Shown: positions 16,630-25,164 of the stretch, piece by piece
Layout: each line of letters begins with the position of its first letter
How positions within the stretch are numbered: position 1 is the first letter of the stretch
Assembly: GCF_017115085.1 (NCBI RefSeq)
Contig: NZ_JABXKJ010000247.1
Coordinates: forward strand, 96,554 to 160,553
Source of the DNA: Nostoc sp. NMS7
GTDB lineage: Bacteria; Cyanobacteriota; Cyanobacteriia; Cyanobacteriales; Nostocaceae
DNA: 64,000 nt
Direction of reading: 5' to 3'
Notes under the pieces: generated by a model
Told to the model about the DNA's origin: nothing
Databases searched by the model: none
Seen by the model: the letters and a program-made list of their open reading frames with translations, nothing else
Position numbers and translations under genes: made by a program

Positions 16630-17934
16630 TCAAACAGACTTTATCCGAATCGGAATCTGGATGATGAACTCTGCGCCTTGAAGCACTGCAGAAATACACT
16701 TGAGTTGGCCACCATGCTTGTTGATAATTTGGTAGCTAATCGACATCCCTAAACCTGTACCTGAACCAACAGGTTTAGTTGTAAAAAATGGATCAAACAT
16801 TTTTTGCTTTACTGCTTCTGGCATCCCACAGCCATTATCAGTAATCCGAATTATCACTTGATTGCTGTCTAAAACCTCAGTGCAAATGCGAATCTGGAGA
16901 TTGTTAGTTGTCAGTTTTTGGTTGCCAGTTTTTTGGAGATTGTCCCCGAAAAGATGACAACCAAATATTGATTCTTTCAAAGTATCAATAGAATTATTCA
17001 GGATATTCATAAATACTTGATTGAGTTGTCCAGGATAGCACTCTACTTTAGGCAAATTGCCGTATTCTTTTATCACTTCAATATCTGGATAATTTCCTTC
17101 GGCCTGCAAGCGATTTTGCAAAATTAAGAGAGTGCTATCAAGACCTTCGTGGATATCAACTATTTTTTTGTCTGCTTCATCTAGCCGCGAGAAGTTACGC
17201 AAGGACAAGACTAGCTTGGAGATCCGCTCGGTTCCCATTTTCATGGAAGATAAGATTTTCGGTAAGTCTTCTTTAATAAAATCAAGGTCAATTTCTTTAA
17301 TAAAAGCTTGAATTTTTGCTCCAAAATGGCAATCGCATTCTTGATAAAGCGTAATCAAATCGAGTAAATTTTTACTATATTCATCGCTAATAACGATATT
17401 ACCATCAATAAAATTCACAGGATTATTAATTTCATGGGCGATACCCGCAACTAATTGCCCCAATGAAGACATTTTTTCAGTTTGAATCAATTCAACTTGC
17501 GTATTTTCAAGTTCTTTTAAGGTCAGTTTCAGTTGGTAATTAACTGCTTCTAGTTGTGCTGGACTTGGCAAAGCCAGAGCCTGGGGAATGATCGGTAACA
17601 GTGCGATCGCTGTATATACTGAGAGAATAGCCGTAATAAATTTGATGAAAGTGGACAGCCAGTAAGTTGGATGCCAAAGTGTCCATACATCCATTACATG
17701 GGTTGTACCACAAGAGACGATAAAAGCTCCAAATAAGAAAAGTATCCATTTGAAGGGGAAATCTTTTCGCTTGTGGACAAAGTAAATAAGGATGATCGGA
17801 ATAGAATAATACACCAAAGCAATCAGAGAATCTGAGATGATGTTTAGCCACACTAAAGTCGGCTTCCAGAGGTAACAATGTCCATGTGGAATAAATGAGC
17901 TATCACTAAAAAGATTTTGCAAAAATTCCAGCAT
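16630..17934 (-). CDS. Ethylene-receptor-like histidine kinase
   Basis: 434 aa. The first ~115 residues form a three-helix membrane sensor of the plant ETR1 type: FIPHGHCYLWKPTLVWL, YYSIPIILIYFVHKR, FGAFIVSCGTTHVMDVWTLW. D35, Y42, I72, C75 and H79 have exactly the spacing of ETR1 D25, Y32, I62, C65 and H69; C65 and H69 bind the copper cofactor there. A coiled linker leads to a HisKA domain (GQLVAGIAHEINNPVNF, phosphoacceptor H167) and an HATPase domain (NILNNSIDTL, ITDNGCGMPEAV, GTGLGMSISYQII). There is no GAF, PAS or receiver domain. A repeat-like stretch (DNLQKTGNQKLTTNNLQ) enlarges a loop of the ATPase domain. No response regulator is adjacent, so the partner is unknown. Confidence 0.9.
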   Translation of the reverse strand: MLEFLQNLFSDSSFIPHGHCYLWKPTLVWLNIISDSLIALVYYSIPIILIYFVHKRKDFPFKWILFLFGAFIVSCGTTHVMDVWTLWHPTYWLSTFIKFITAILSVYTAIALLPIIPQALALPSPAQLEAVNYQLKLTLKELENTQVELIQTEKMSSLGQLVAGIAHEINNPVNFIDGNIVISDEYSKNLLDLITLYQECDCHFGAKIQAFIKEIDLDFIKEDLPKILSSMKMGTERISKLVLSLRNFSRLDEADKKIVDIHEGLDSTLLILQNRLQAEGNYPDIEVIKEYGNLPKVECYPGQLNQVFMNILNNSIDTLKESIFGCHLFGDNLQKTGNQKLTTNNLQIRICTEVLDSNQVIIRITDNGCGMPEAVKQKMFDPFFTTKPVGSGTGLGMSISYQIINKHGGQLKCISAVLQGAEFIIQIPIRIKSV

Positions 17935-18072
17935 ATCTGATCAAATAAGCTAATTTGTCAACTGTTGAATGACAAATTATATCCGCTACACAAAAAACTG
18001 TCCTTAATCTTGAAGAAGAATTCAGCAGTCAGAATTCAGAATCAATATAGTTAGGACTTACACAATGTTGTA

Positions 18073-19824
18073 TTAGTGCAGTAATTCTTCAACTTGATGC
18101 TGGCTCCACAAAGTTCTATATAAACCCTGTTGTTGCACTAGTTGTAAGTGATTGCCTATCTGAACAATTCTTCCTTTTTCCATCACAAAAATTCGGTTAG
18201 CAGCTGCTGCCGCCGATAATTGATGGGTAATGAAAATTACTGTTTTGCGTTCAGTACCACCAGAAAGATTTTTGAGGATTTGTGTAGCTGTTTGATTATC
18301 CACACTAGAGAGGGCATCATCCAAAATTAACACTGGAGCATTGACCAGCATTGCCCTAGCTAAAGCAGTACGTTGTCGTTGACCGCCAGAAAGAGTAATA
18401 CCACGTTCACCAACAATAGTTTCGTATTGCTGGGGAAAATTGTTAATTTCTGATTCGATTTGGGCAAGTTGAGCAACAGCTTCTACCTGTTTTTGTTCGG
18501 TAATTGGATCACCGTAGCGAATATTATTTTTGATTGTAGTGCTAAATAGAAAGCTATCTTGAGGAACATAAGCGATCGCACTTCGTAAATCAGCCAAAGC
18601 TATCTTAGTAATATCCAACCCATCTAAAAACAATTGTCCTGATTCAATATCTAACAAGCGCGGTAAAGCATTTGCCAAAGTGGATTTTCCCGCACCAATT
18701 GCTCCAACAATCGCCACGGTTTCTCCCGGAGCAATGGTGAAGTTAACATTTGTTAAAGCTGGAGTAGTGGAACCAGGGTAATTGTAGGTGAGATTTTTAG
18801 CTGTCAGTTCTCCTTTGAGTTCAGCCACTGGTAGATGTATAGCATCGGCTGTGTCTTGAATTTTCGGTGTGACAGAGAGAATAGATTCAAGCCGATCAAT
18901 ACTAACTTCACCCCGTTGGTAGGCTGTAATTGTGAATCCTAAAATGGCTGTGGGGAAAACTAGACGCTCTACATAAATTAACAATACTAAAAAGTCGGCA
19001 ACCTTAAGAGTACCAGAAGATATCCGCGCCGTCCCTAACCAAATGATTATCAGTGAACTGATATTAGCTAGCCCAACAATTAGCGGAAACAGTGTATTTC
19101 GGCTTTTTGCCAATTCTAAGTTAGCCACTAATAGCTGCTGATTTTTCTTGGCAAAAGCTCGACGCTCGTTTGCTTCTTGGGCATAGATTTTAATCAAGGC
19201 AATGCCACTGATATCCTCTTGGATGAGTTCGCTGATGTCCGAGAGTTGCTCTTGGACTTTTACTTGTTGTTTGCGTAAGCGATCGCTAAATAAACTCACC
19301 AACAAGAGCATAAAAGGGTACACTGCTAGGGCGGCTAGTGTGAGATCCACGCTAATCGCCAGCATTACAGGCAGTGTCAGGGCGTAAGCAAACAGCGTAT
19401 TTGCCAAACTTAAAACCGCAAAACCCAACAACCGCTTGATATTGTCCACATCGCTGGTAGCCCGACTAATCAAATCGCCAGCAGTATTACTGGCAAAATA
19501 AGCCGGTTCGAGTTGGAGTAAGTGTTCAAAAATCCGTTGTTTCAGGTCAAATTCTACCTGACGTCCCACCCCAAATAGCCAAATGCGGGATGCCATCCGC
19601 ATTAGCCACATCGCGGAACTAAGCAAGACAATCCTGACTACGTAAGGTAGTATTTGGCTCCAGGTGAAGGTTGTCGAGAGTTTATCAACACCATCACGAA
19701 TTAACAAAGGGATATAAACACCCAGTGCATTGACAGACAACAAAGCGAGAATCCCTAAGGAAGCCTCCCGCCAATGGGGTTGTAGGTAAGCAATGAGTTT
19801 AGCGATTCGTCGAGATTTTGCCAT
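18073..19824 (-). CDS. ABC exporter, fused permease/ATPase (MsbA/LmrA type)
   Basis: 583 aa half-transporter that would work as a dimer. An N-terminal type IV exporter membrane domain of six helices (LGILALLSVNALGVYIPLLI; ILPYVVRIVLLSSAMWL; DLTLAALAVYPFMLLLVSLF) precedes a nucleotide-binding domain with Walker A GAIGAGKST (about residue 378), Q-loop YVPQDSF, signature LSGGQRQR, Walker B VLILDDALSSVD and the H-loop FITHQLS. The coupling region includes QEDISGIALIKIYAQEANER. The substrate cannot be told; lipids, peptides or drugs are all possible for the class. It stands alone, with ~290 bp of repeat-bearing spacer upstream. Confidence 0.93.
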   Translation of the reverse strand: MAKSRRIAKLIAYLQPHWREASLGILALLSVNALGVYIPLLIRDGVDKLSTTFTWSQILPYVVRIVLLSSAMWLMRMASRIWLFGVGRQVEFDLKQRIFEHLLQLEPAYFASNTAGDLISRATSDVDNIKRLLGFAVLSLANTLFAYALTLPVMLAISVDLTLAALAVYPFMLLLVSLFSDRLRKQQVKVQEQLSDISELIQEDISGIALIKIYAQEANERRAFAKKNQQLLVANLELAKSRNTLFPLIVGLANISSLIIIWLGTARISSGTLKVADFLVLLIYVERLVFPTAILGFTITAYQRGEVSIDRLESILSVTPKIQDTADAIHLPVAELKGELTAKNLTYNYPGSTTPALTNVNFTIAPGETVAIVGAIGAGKSTLANALPRLLDIESGQLFLDGLDITKIALADLRSAIAYVPQDSFLFSTTIKNNIRYGDPITEQKQVEAVAQLAQIESEINNFPQQYETIVGERGITLSGGQRQRTALARAMLVNAPVLILDDALSSVDNQTATQILKNLSGGTERKTVIFITHQLSAAAAANRIFVMEKGRIVQIGNHLQLVQQQGLYRTLWSQHQVEELLH

Positions 19825-19902
19825 TAAAGCAATTTTGCAACTTTATCATCCTAGATTAACTGGTAGTCCTAGAAGGGAGCTATGTAGAGGGAATATCGAA
19901 AG

Positions 19903-19928
19903 ATGGGGAATGGGGAATGGGGAATGGT
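19903..19928 (+). repeat. Heptanucleotide repeat (GGGGAAT units)
   Basis: Tandem GGGGAAT heptamers sit in the 294-bp spacer 19825-20118. Such short tandem heptamers are a known feature of heterocystous cyanobacterial genomes. The rest of the spacer shows no gene. Confidence 0.75.
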
Positions 19929-20118
19929 AAAAACCGTACTTCGCCCCGCTACGCTAACGCCCTCTAATGGGCAAAATAATCCTTATATTGAAAAGGTGTT
20001 CCTGGGGAAACCCCCATGACCAGACTTTTCGCTGTGTTATGGGGAAAGTAAAAAGCTATAAAGGTGTGGTGGGTGCTTAATTCAACCCTTTACCCTTTAC
20101 GCTTCTTGTTTGTTTTTA

Positions 20119-20772
20119 TTACCGTTGAACACGCAAGAACCTGTAAATTTCCAAGAGATAAGTTTCCCAAGTTCTTGTTGTGAATTGCAACGTTTCCGCA
20201 TTCGGTACAAAGTCTTCAAGTCGTAAACCGCGTGTGCGAATATCTTGAAGATTTCCTTGTAATAGGTAGGGAGGCACTCTCAAATTATAAGAAAGAATGC
20301 GATCGCCCGTCACATCGGAGATGTTCGCTGTGGTGCTTGGTTGCCCTAATGCCACCAGTGTCCCCGATGTTGGTGCAGCAGTTGCGACATAAGTTTCACC
20401 TGTCATTGCTAGAGGTGCCCGATAAAGGAAATAGGCGACTGCTGGTGTACTTGCCAACAGCAAAATCGTCAGTGCCCAACCGATTAAGTATCCTCCTGGT
20501 TTCTCTATCCCACCTCCTTTGATTCTCTGAGCTGCAAAAATCATCATTAAAATAGAGGCTCCCAGAGGCTTCAGGGGAAAAGACAGCATCCTCGACAACG
20601 ACGCCACAGCCGGTTCATTGGGGTTAACAAATGATAGGGCGATGATCACCAGGATAACGACTAAGATTAATCGTCCGACAAAAGTTCCAGAGGGATAAAA
20701 TCGCTGGAACAGAGAATATACGATAGTGCCAATCAGCAGCCACAGCAGTACCCGGCTTAACAATAGAAACAT
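20119..20772 (-). CDS. ElyC/YdcF-like protein with an apparent internal deletion
   Basis: 217 aa. The N-terminal ~120 residues are four hydrophobic segments (LLSRVLLWLLIGTIVYSLF; LILVVILVIIALSFV; MLSFPLKPLGASILMMIFAA; LIGWALTILLLASTPAVAYF), as in the membrane part of SanA/YdcF/ElyC proteins. The next stretch TLVALGQ...GDRIL recalls the start of the DUF218 catalytic domain, and the end LEDFVPNAETLQFTTRTWETYLLEIYRFL recalls its last helices, but the ~110-residue middle with the conserved acidic and Ser/Thr motifs is missing. The frame remains open, so a shortened protein may still be made. This reading is an inference from remembered family layout. Confidence 0.5.
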   Translation of the reverse strand: MFLLLSRVLLWLLIGTIVYSLFQRFYPSGTFVGRLILVVILVIIALSFVNPNEPAVASLSRMLSFPLKPLGASILMMIFAAQRIKGGGIEKPGGYLIGWALTILLLASTPAVAYFLYRAPLAMTGETYVATAAPTSGTLVALGQPSTTANISDVTGDRILSYNLRVPPYLLQGNLQDIRTRGLRLEDFVPNAETLQFTTRTWETYLLEIYRFLRVQR

Positions 20773-21197
20773 AGATTAACTCTCAAATTTTCTGGTGCAG
20801 TGAGCCAGTGTGGTGGTGAGGCAGTCCACCTGATATAAGGGTTTCCACGCCACCTGCTTCAACCTTGGGAACCCTCGCAAGGCAGTGGCTCCCCAGGAAA
20901 AACAGCCGTACATGGTTTCCCTGCATAAAACAACTAGCGACTTCTTAGCGTTAGCGACGCTAGGAGCGTCACCCGTAAGGGTCAACCTAGAGGTTTCGGA
21001 AAATGGATTTATTTTATTGTCAAATTGTAATCGTACTGTTTGACTTAAAATACTTCAAACCTCACACCCAAAGACTACCGTCGTAGTGATTCTAGTGCAA
21101 TTTTTTGACACTGCGTCTATTATTTATAATTTTCCACAAGAGTAACGTGGCACCGGTAAACTAAATTAATTGAGTAATCCACTCAAAAGGAAAAACT
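20773..21197. other. Spacer upstream of galE with repeat debris
   Basis: Positions ~20800-20990 hold dispersed-repeat sequence (GGTTTCCACGCCACC, GCGTTAGCGACGCTAGGAGCGTC), which gives a false 69-codon frame on the minus strand. Nearer galE, TTGACA at about 21106 and TATAAT at about 21126 occur with a short 14-bp gap, and AAGGAAAAACT before the ATG is a good ribosome-binding site. Confidence 0.5.
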
Positions 21198-22202
21198 ATG
21201 TCGCCTGGAAAACCTACCATTTTGGTAACGGGAGGAGCTGGATATATTGGTTCTCATACGGTGCTTGCTTTGAAGCAGGCGGGTTATAACGTTGTCATCC
21301 TTGATAATCTAGTTTATGGGCATCGTGACCTAGTAGAAAAGGTTTTACAGGTAGAACTGATAGTAGGGGATACAGGCGATCGCGCCTTGCTCGATCACGT
21401 CTTTAAAACGCACGATATTGCAGCTGTGATGCACTTTTCTGCCTATGCCTACGTGGGAGAATCGGTGACTGACCCTGCCAAATATTACCGCAATAACGTC
21501 GTTGGCACTTTGACGCTGTTAGAAGCAATGCTGACGGCATCTGTGAAGAAATTTGTCTTTTCTTCCACCTGTGCCACCTACGGTATACCAGAATTTGTAC
21601 CCATTCCAGAAACTCATCCCCAAAATCCGATTAATCCCTATGGCGCTACAAAGCTGATGGTAGAGCAGATTCTCGCTGATTTTGATGTTGCTTACGGTTT
21701 GCAATCAGTGCGTTTCCGTTATTTTAATGCTGCTGGTGCTAATCCCAGTGGCTTACTGGGCGAAGATCACAACCCAGAAACCCATTTGATTCCCTTAGTG
21801 CTGATGACAGCTTTAGGCAAACGAGAATCTATCTCAATTTTCGGCACAGATTACCCTACACCCGATGGTACTTGTGTTCGTGATTATATTCATGTTAACG
21901 ACTTAGCAGATGCCCATATTTTGGGATTGGAATATTTATTAAAAGGTGGGGATAGCGAAGTTTTTAATTTAGGTAATGGCAGTGGCTTTTCTGTCAGAGA
22001 AGTAATTGCAGCCGCCGAACAGGTAACAGGAGTTTCGATACCAGTAGAAGAACGCGATCGCCGTCCTGGCGATCCTCCAATTCTCATTGGCACCAGTGAG
22101 CAAGCCAGAACAATCTTAGGCTGGCAACCTCAGTACCCATCTATCAAAGATATTGTTGCTCATGCGTGGCAGTGGCATCAAAAGCGACATAATTTGACTT
22201 GA
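21198..22202 (+). CDS. galE: UDP-glucose 4-epimerase
   Basis: 334 aa NAD-dependent short-chain dehydrogenase/epimerase interconverting UDP-glucose and UDP-galactose, supplying galactose for glycolipids and polysaccharides. Motifs: TGGAGYIGSHT nucleotide loop (about residues 11-21), VVILDNLVYGH, the FSSTCATYG active-site serine/threonine strand, the catalytic YxxxK in NPYGATK, RYFNAAGA, and TPDGTCVRDYIHVNDLADAH. Length is standard. AAGGA precedes the ATG by seven bases. It is monocistronic, followed by ~155 bp before a small DUF6888 gene. Confidence 0.95.
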   Translation: MSPGKPTILVTGGAGYIGSHTVLALKQAGYNVVILDNLVYGHRDLVEKVLQVELIVGDTGDRALLDHVFKTHDIAAVMHFSAYAYVGESVTDPAKYYRNNVVGTLTLLEAMLTASVKKFVFSSTCATYGIPEFVPIPETHPQNPINPYGATKLMVEQILADFDVAYGLQSVRFRYFNAAGANPSGLLGEDHNPETHLIPLVLMTALGKRESISIFGTDYPTPDGTCVRDYIHVNDLADAHILGLEYLLKGGDSEVFNLGNGSGFSVREVIAAAEQVTGVSIPVEERDRRPGDPPILIGTSEQARTILGWQPQYPSIKDIVAHAWQWHQKRHNLT

Positions 22203-22357
22203 TGACATTGGCTGCATATTCGGAAATTAAAGCTCTTAACAATTAGTCTGCTTAGGTTTGGTAATTTGCTACTTCTTTGTACTTAACATCGGAATAAGCA
22301 ACGAAAAATCAAGCCTTTTCAGCCTTAACTGATAGGTTTATTGAGAGTGGGGTCTAG

Positions 22358-22534
22358 ATCGAACCAACAACAGAGCAATTGAAAGCGTTCTACAGTAGAT
22401 GTGTGAGAGCAAGTAATATGTTTCAGCCTATCAACGTGGTGCGACTGGACGAAAGAACGAAGCGTATATATGTTTTGATTGGGGACACAATACAAATAGA
22501 GATATATCCAAATGGTGAGCTTGGATTTCCATGA
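22358..22534 (+). CDS. DUF6888-like small protein, start codon uncertain
   Basis: The + frame after a TAG at 22355 reads IEPTTEQLKAFYSRCVRASN, then MFQPINVVRLDERTKRIYVL and ends IEIYPNGELGFP, 58 residues. I recall this family (DUF6888) as small cyanobacterial proteins encoded next to DUF6887. The family-like sequence begins at 22358 where an ATC codon stands instead of ATG, preceded by GAGAGTGGGG at a suitable distance. Standard alternatives are TTG 22379, GTG 22403 and ATG 22418 (the last leaves only 38 residues). The stop overlaps the next gene's start in ATGA, indicating translational coupling. Function is unknown; a toxin-antitoxin-like arrangement is only a guess. Confidence 0.6.
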   Translation: MEPTTEQLKAFYSRCVRASNMFQPINVVRLDERTKRIYVLIGDTIQIEIYPNGELGFP

Positions 22535-22716
22535 CTAAACTTGATTATCAAGCCATGTCAGATGATGAATTAAGAGATTGGGTCAGATATCATCCACAGG
22601 ACAGCAAGGCATTTCATATTTTAATGGACAGGTTAGACCAGCGACCAAAAGTCATCACTCGGACTAATGAGGAATTTGAAACCGAGTTACAACGGCGTAT
22701 TAACCAAGCTAGTTGA
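22531..22716 (+). CDS. DUF6887-like small protein
   Basis: 61 aa, acidic and helical: MTKLDYQAMSDDELRDWVRY followed by HPQDSKAFHILMDRL and a polar tail. The pattern 'M.DDEL..WV..H..D..AF...MD.L' fits the DUF6887 family as I remember it. It starts at ATG 22531, overlapping the stop of the upstream DUF6888-like gene by ATGA. The pair forms a two-gene unit downstream of galE. The 285 bp after it show no gene. Confidence 0.7.
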   Translation: MTKLDYQAMSDDELRDWVRYHPQDSKAFHILMDRLDQRPKVITRTNEEFETELQRRINQAS

Positions 22717-23001
22717 GAGTGAATTGAAATTAGCGAAAACCACCAGTGTAAAAGCTGATGGTTTAGTCATGAGTAAAACCCGTAATCAGATTAAACACTC
22801 AAGGATTGCGATAATTTCCGGAGCTTTTTTGTAGTGGTGGTCATGGTAGATAGAGTTTAACCTGATTCCTAAATTATTAATTCTAGCTTCAGCCAAGCGA
22901 TCGCCTTGGCATTTTAGAGCCAGAGAACTTCGGGGAGACAAGGGAGAAAAATTGCTCCATTATCTCCCCCCTACTCCCATTCGACTACGCTCACGGCAAG
23001 C

Positions 23002-23586
23002 CTACTCCCCACTCCTCCTCATACTTTGCAGTACGACAACTAAGATGCCGATAAATCCGAGGATTGGCAGGGCGATCGCCCAAAGTGGTAATTTTTGAGA
23101 TTCACCCTCTCCTAAATCACCATTGACATCTTGCCGATTTCGTGAATTATCTGTAGAGCCACCTGCCACAGTCACTTCAAATTTCAACTTAAAGGGTTTG
23201 AATCTTGCCCCAGAAACTGGTTTACCATTGAGTTGCAACTCATAAATCCCTGGCTTGGGAAAGACAATTTCTGCACCTGGGACGCCTTTATAGCGTTCAG
23301 CTGCCACAGGTTCTAATGCTGGTTCTAGGAGTGGTGGCTCTCCGGCTCCATAGGGTTTGGCATAAACAGCCAACCGACAATTACACTGTGACAGAGGAAT
23401 CACCTTTCCACCTCTGCGGGTAAGTGCAAACCAGGCTTGGCTCGGTTCTCCAGCACTAGGATTATCATTTGGTTCAACGTGGAGGGTGGCACCGACATCT
23501 GCGGCTACCTCCACCTGATGAGCAGCAACAGGGTAAAGATTAGTTATTGATATAACTAAGGAACTCAGGAATAATAAATACTTCAT
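23002..23586 (-). CDS. Secreted, C-terminally anchored protein next to a TauE/SafE transporter
   Basis: About 194 aa from MKYLLFLSS (ATG 23586); a longer frame to 23679 exists but lacks a signal peptide at its start. The signal peptide (LLFLSSLVISITNLYPVAAH) leads to a beta-rich domain with HVEPNDNPSAGEPSQAWFAL, a CNC motif (SQCNCRLAVYAK), and FPKPGIYELQLNGKP, resembling CopC/YtkA-type sandwich domains. A C-terminal helix (LWAIALPILGFIGILVVVL) would anchor it with the domain outside the cytoplasm. It lies 67 bp after the transporter gene on the same strand, so the two likely act together, possibly in metal handling. That last point is inference. Confidence 0.65.
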   Translation of the reverse strand: MKYLLFLSSLVISITNLYPVAAHQVEVAADVGATLHVEPNDNPSAGEPSQAWFALTRRGGKVIPLSQCNCRLAVYAKPYGAGEPPLLEPALEPVAAERYKGVPGAEIVFPKPGIYELQLNGKPVSGARFKPFKLKFEVTVAGGSTDNSRNRQDVNGDLGEGESQKLPLWAIALPILGFIGILVVVLQSMRRSGE

Positions 23587-23653
23587 TCTTCCTTTGTTTA
23601 GGTAATATCTCTGTTCTTGACTTGTTGAGATGGAGTCAAAAAACAAAGATGAT

Positions 23654-24901
23654 TTACCGCGATTTGGTTGGGGGAACATAAAACTTTTCTACGGCTAACT
23701 TTGACCAAAAAAAGCGCGATCGCACTAGCAAGACACAGAGGGTAACAATTACCATTAGTACTGCCGCTAATTTATTTCCCCAAGTTGATTGCAAGGAACC
23801 CAGGTAATGGGAACCAATCAACACAGTATGAATGGCACTCAAGAGCAAAGCTGGCACACCCAATAGATGAATCTGTCGCCAACGCTTGCCCAAAGATTTC
23901 TGCAATGATTCCCAACTCGTAAAAGCGGCGGGGGACATTAATAACAATGCTACAGCACCCGCAGCCATACCCCACTGAAATTCTGGCGGCATAAAATCAA
24001 AGGCGGCAAAATTCCATTGCAATGAGTGTTCAATCATATGGGCGGTGTGAACTACAGAAAGCACAAAAGCTCCCACTCCCAAGCCTCGGCGGTAACGCAG
24101 TGGTGAAGCCCACAAGCCACTAATCGGACGCGCAATTAACGCCAAGATTAAGCAGATTAAGGCGGCGTGTCCGGTGTAATCTACCATTGTGTCACCAGTC
24201 CGCAACAAGGTGATCATGCCAATAATCAGTGTCACCCAACCGCCTAATCGAAATAACTGACTGCGCCTGTCTTTACTTACCAATGATGTGGAAACGCCTA
24301 CACCTAACATCGTGGGCAGGGTTCCCAAGCCAAAAGCCAGCATAGTTGCCCCACCCATCCATAAATTGCCAGTTTGAGCGGCTTTAATTTGGGCAGCATA
24401 CAGGAAACCACAGGGCATTAAACCCCAAGTCATCCCCAAAAGCATTGGTGTCCACCATTTGGCTTTTAAGGAAAGCTTAATCATTCCGGTGCTGAGGCGA
24501 TCGTGTAAACTACCTTGCAATAGGGGATGCAAAACGGGAATGCGCGGCAGCAAATCGGGTTTTACTTGTCCTAAGCCAAACCAAATCAGCATTACACCAG
24601 TCAGAATTGCCATCCAACGCCGGAAGTCGCTGCCAACACCCGCTAGCTGTCCACCTTGCAGCAATACCGAACCTAGCGCCCCAATGCCGGCACCGACTAG
24701 AGCATAGCTCAACATCCGCCCCAGATTTAGCAGGATATGAAATTTTAATTGCTGTTGCCAAGTGTCGGACTTTTCTGAGGGTGATGTCTGTTTTGGCTGA
24801 TGAGACAGAGAAAACGCCACGGTTAGGGGGCCACACATCCCAAAGCAATGTCCAAAACTCCCCAGAAAACCCAGGATTGCGATCAGCAACAAATCTACCA
24901 T
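23654..24901 (-). CDS. Sulfite exporter TauE/SafE (UreH-type) family membrane protein
   Basis: 415 aa. The N-terminal half carries the UreH/DsbD_2-like signature GFLGSFGHCFGMCGPLTVAF and the second Cys motif WGLMPCGFLYAAQ, typical of proteins placed near copper or nickel delivery and cytochrome oxidase assembly genes. About six helices follow in that domain; the C-terminal half has further helices (VGAFVLSVVHTAHMIEHSL; HLLGVPALLLSAIHTVLIGS) with His residues that could bind heme or metal. The partner gene downstream encodes a secreted, membrane-anchored protein. Substrate is unknown; metal export or cytochrome assembly are likelier than sulfite. Confidence 0.8.
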   Translation of the reverse strand: MVDLLLIAILGFLGSFGHCFGMCGPLTVAFSLSHQPKQTSPSEKSDTWQQQLKFHILLNLGRMLSYALVGAGIGALGSVLLQGGQLAGVGSDFRRWMAILTGVMLIWFGLGQVKPDLLPRIPVLHPLLQGSLHDRLSTGMIKLSLKAKWWTPMLLGMTWGLMPCGFLYAAQIKAAQTGNLWMGGATMLAFGLGTLPTMLGVGVSTSLVSKDRRSQLFRLGGWVTLIIGMITLLRTGDTMVDYTGHAALICLILALIARPISGLWASPLRYRRGLGVGAFVLSVVHTAHMIEHSLQWNFAAFDFMPPEFQWGMAAGAVALLLMSPAAFTSWESLQKSLGKRWRQIHLLGVPALLLSAIHTVLIGSHYLGSLQSTWGNKLAAVLMVIVTLCVLLVRSRFFWSKLAVEKFYVPPTKSR

Positions 24902-25164
24902 AAAAAAAGTCCTGAATTCTGAGTCATGAGTCCTGAGTGTCAGAATAAAGATTTTGAAGAATTAAGAAGAAATTCTTTTCTCTTCTTCTTTGCTCAGTAC
25001 TCAGCACTCCTCTAGTGTGGGAGTGTAAGTTAAATTGCGATCGCTGTCAAAAGACGAACTGTCAAACTTGATGTTTACTCTAGGGAATTAGTTCTTTTGT
25101 ACTTGTATAAGATATAAAGGTATTAATCATAAGCAAATACCTGCCTTTAATTAATAATCGTGGA

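Noticed and set aside
20776..20985. 69-codon minus frame upstream of galE
   Set aside because: Its DNA is repeat debris (AGCGTTAGCGACGCTAGGAG); no plausible protein features.
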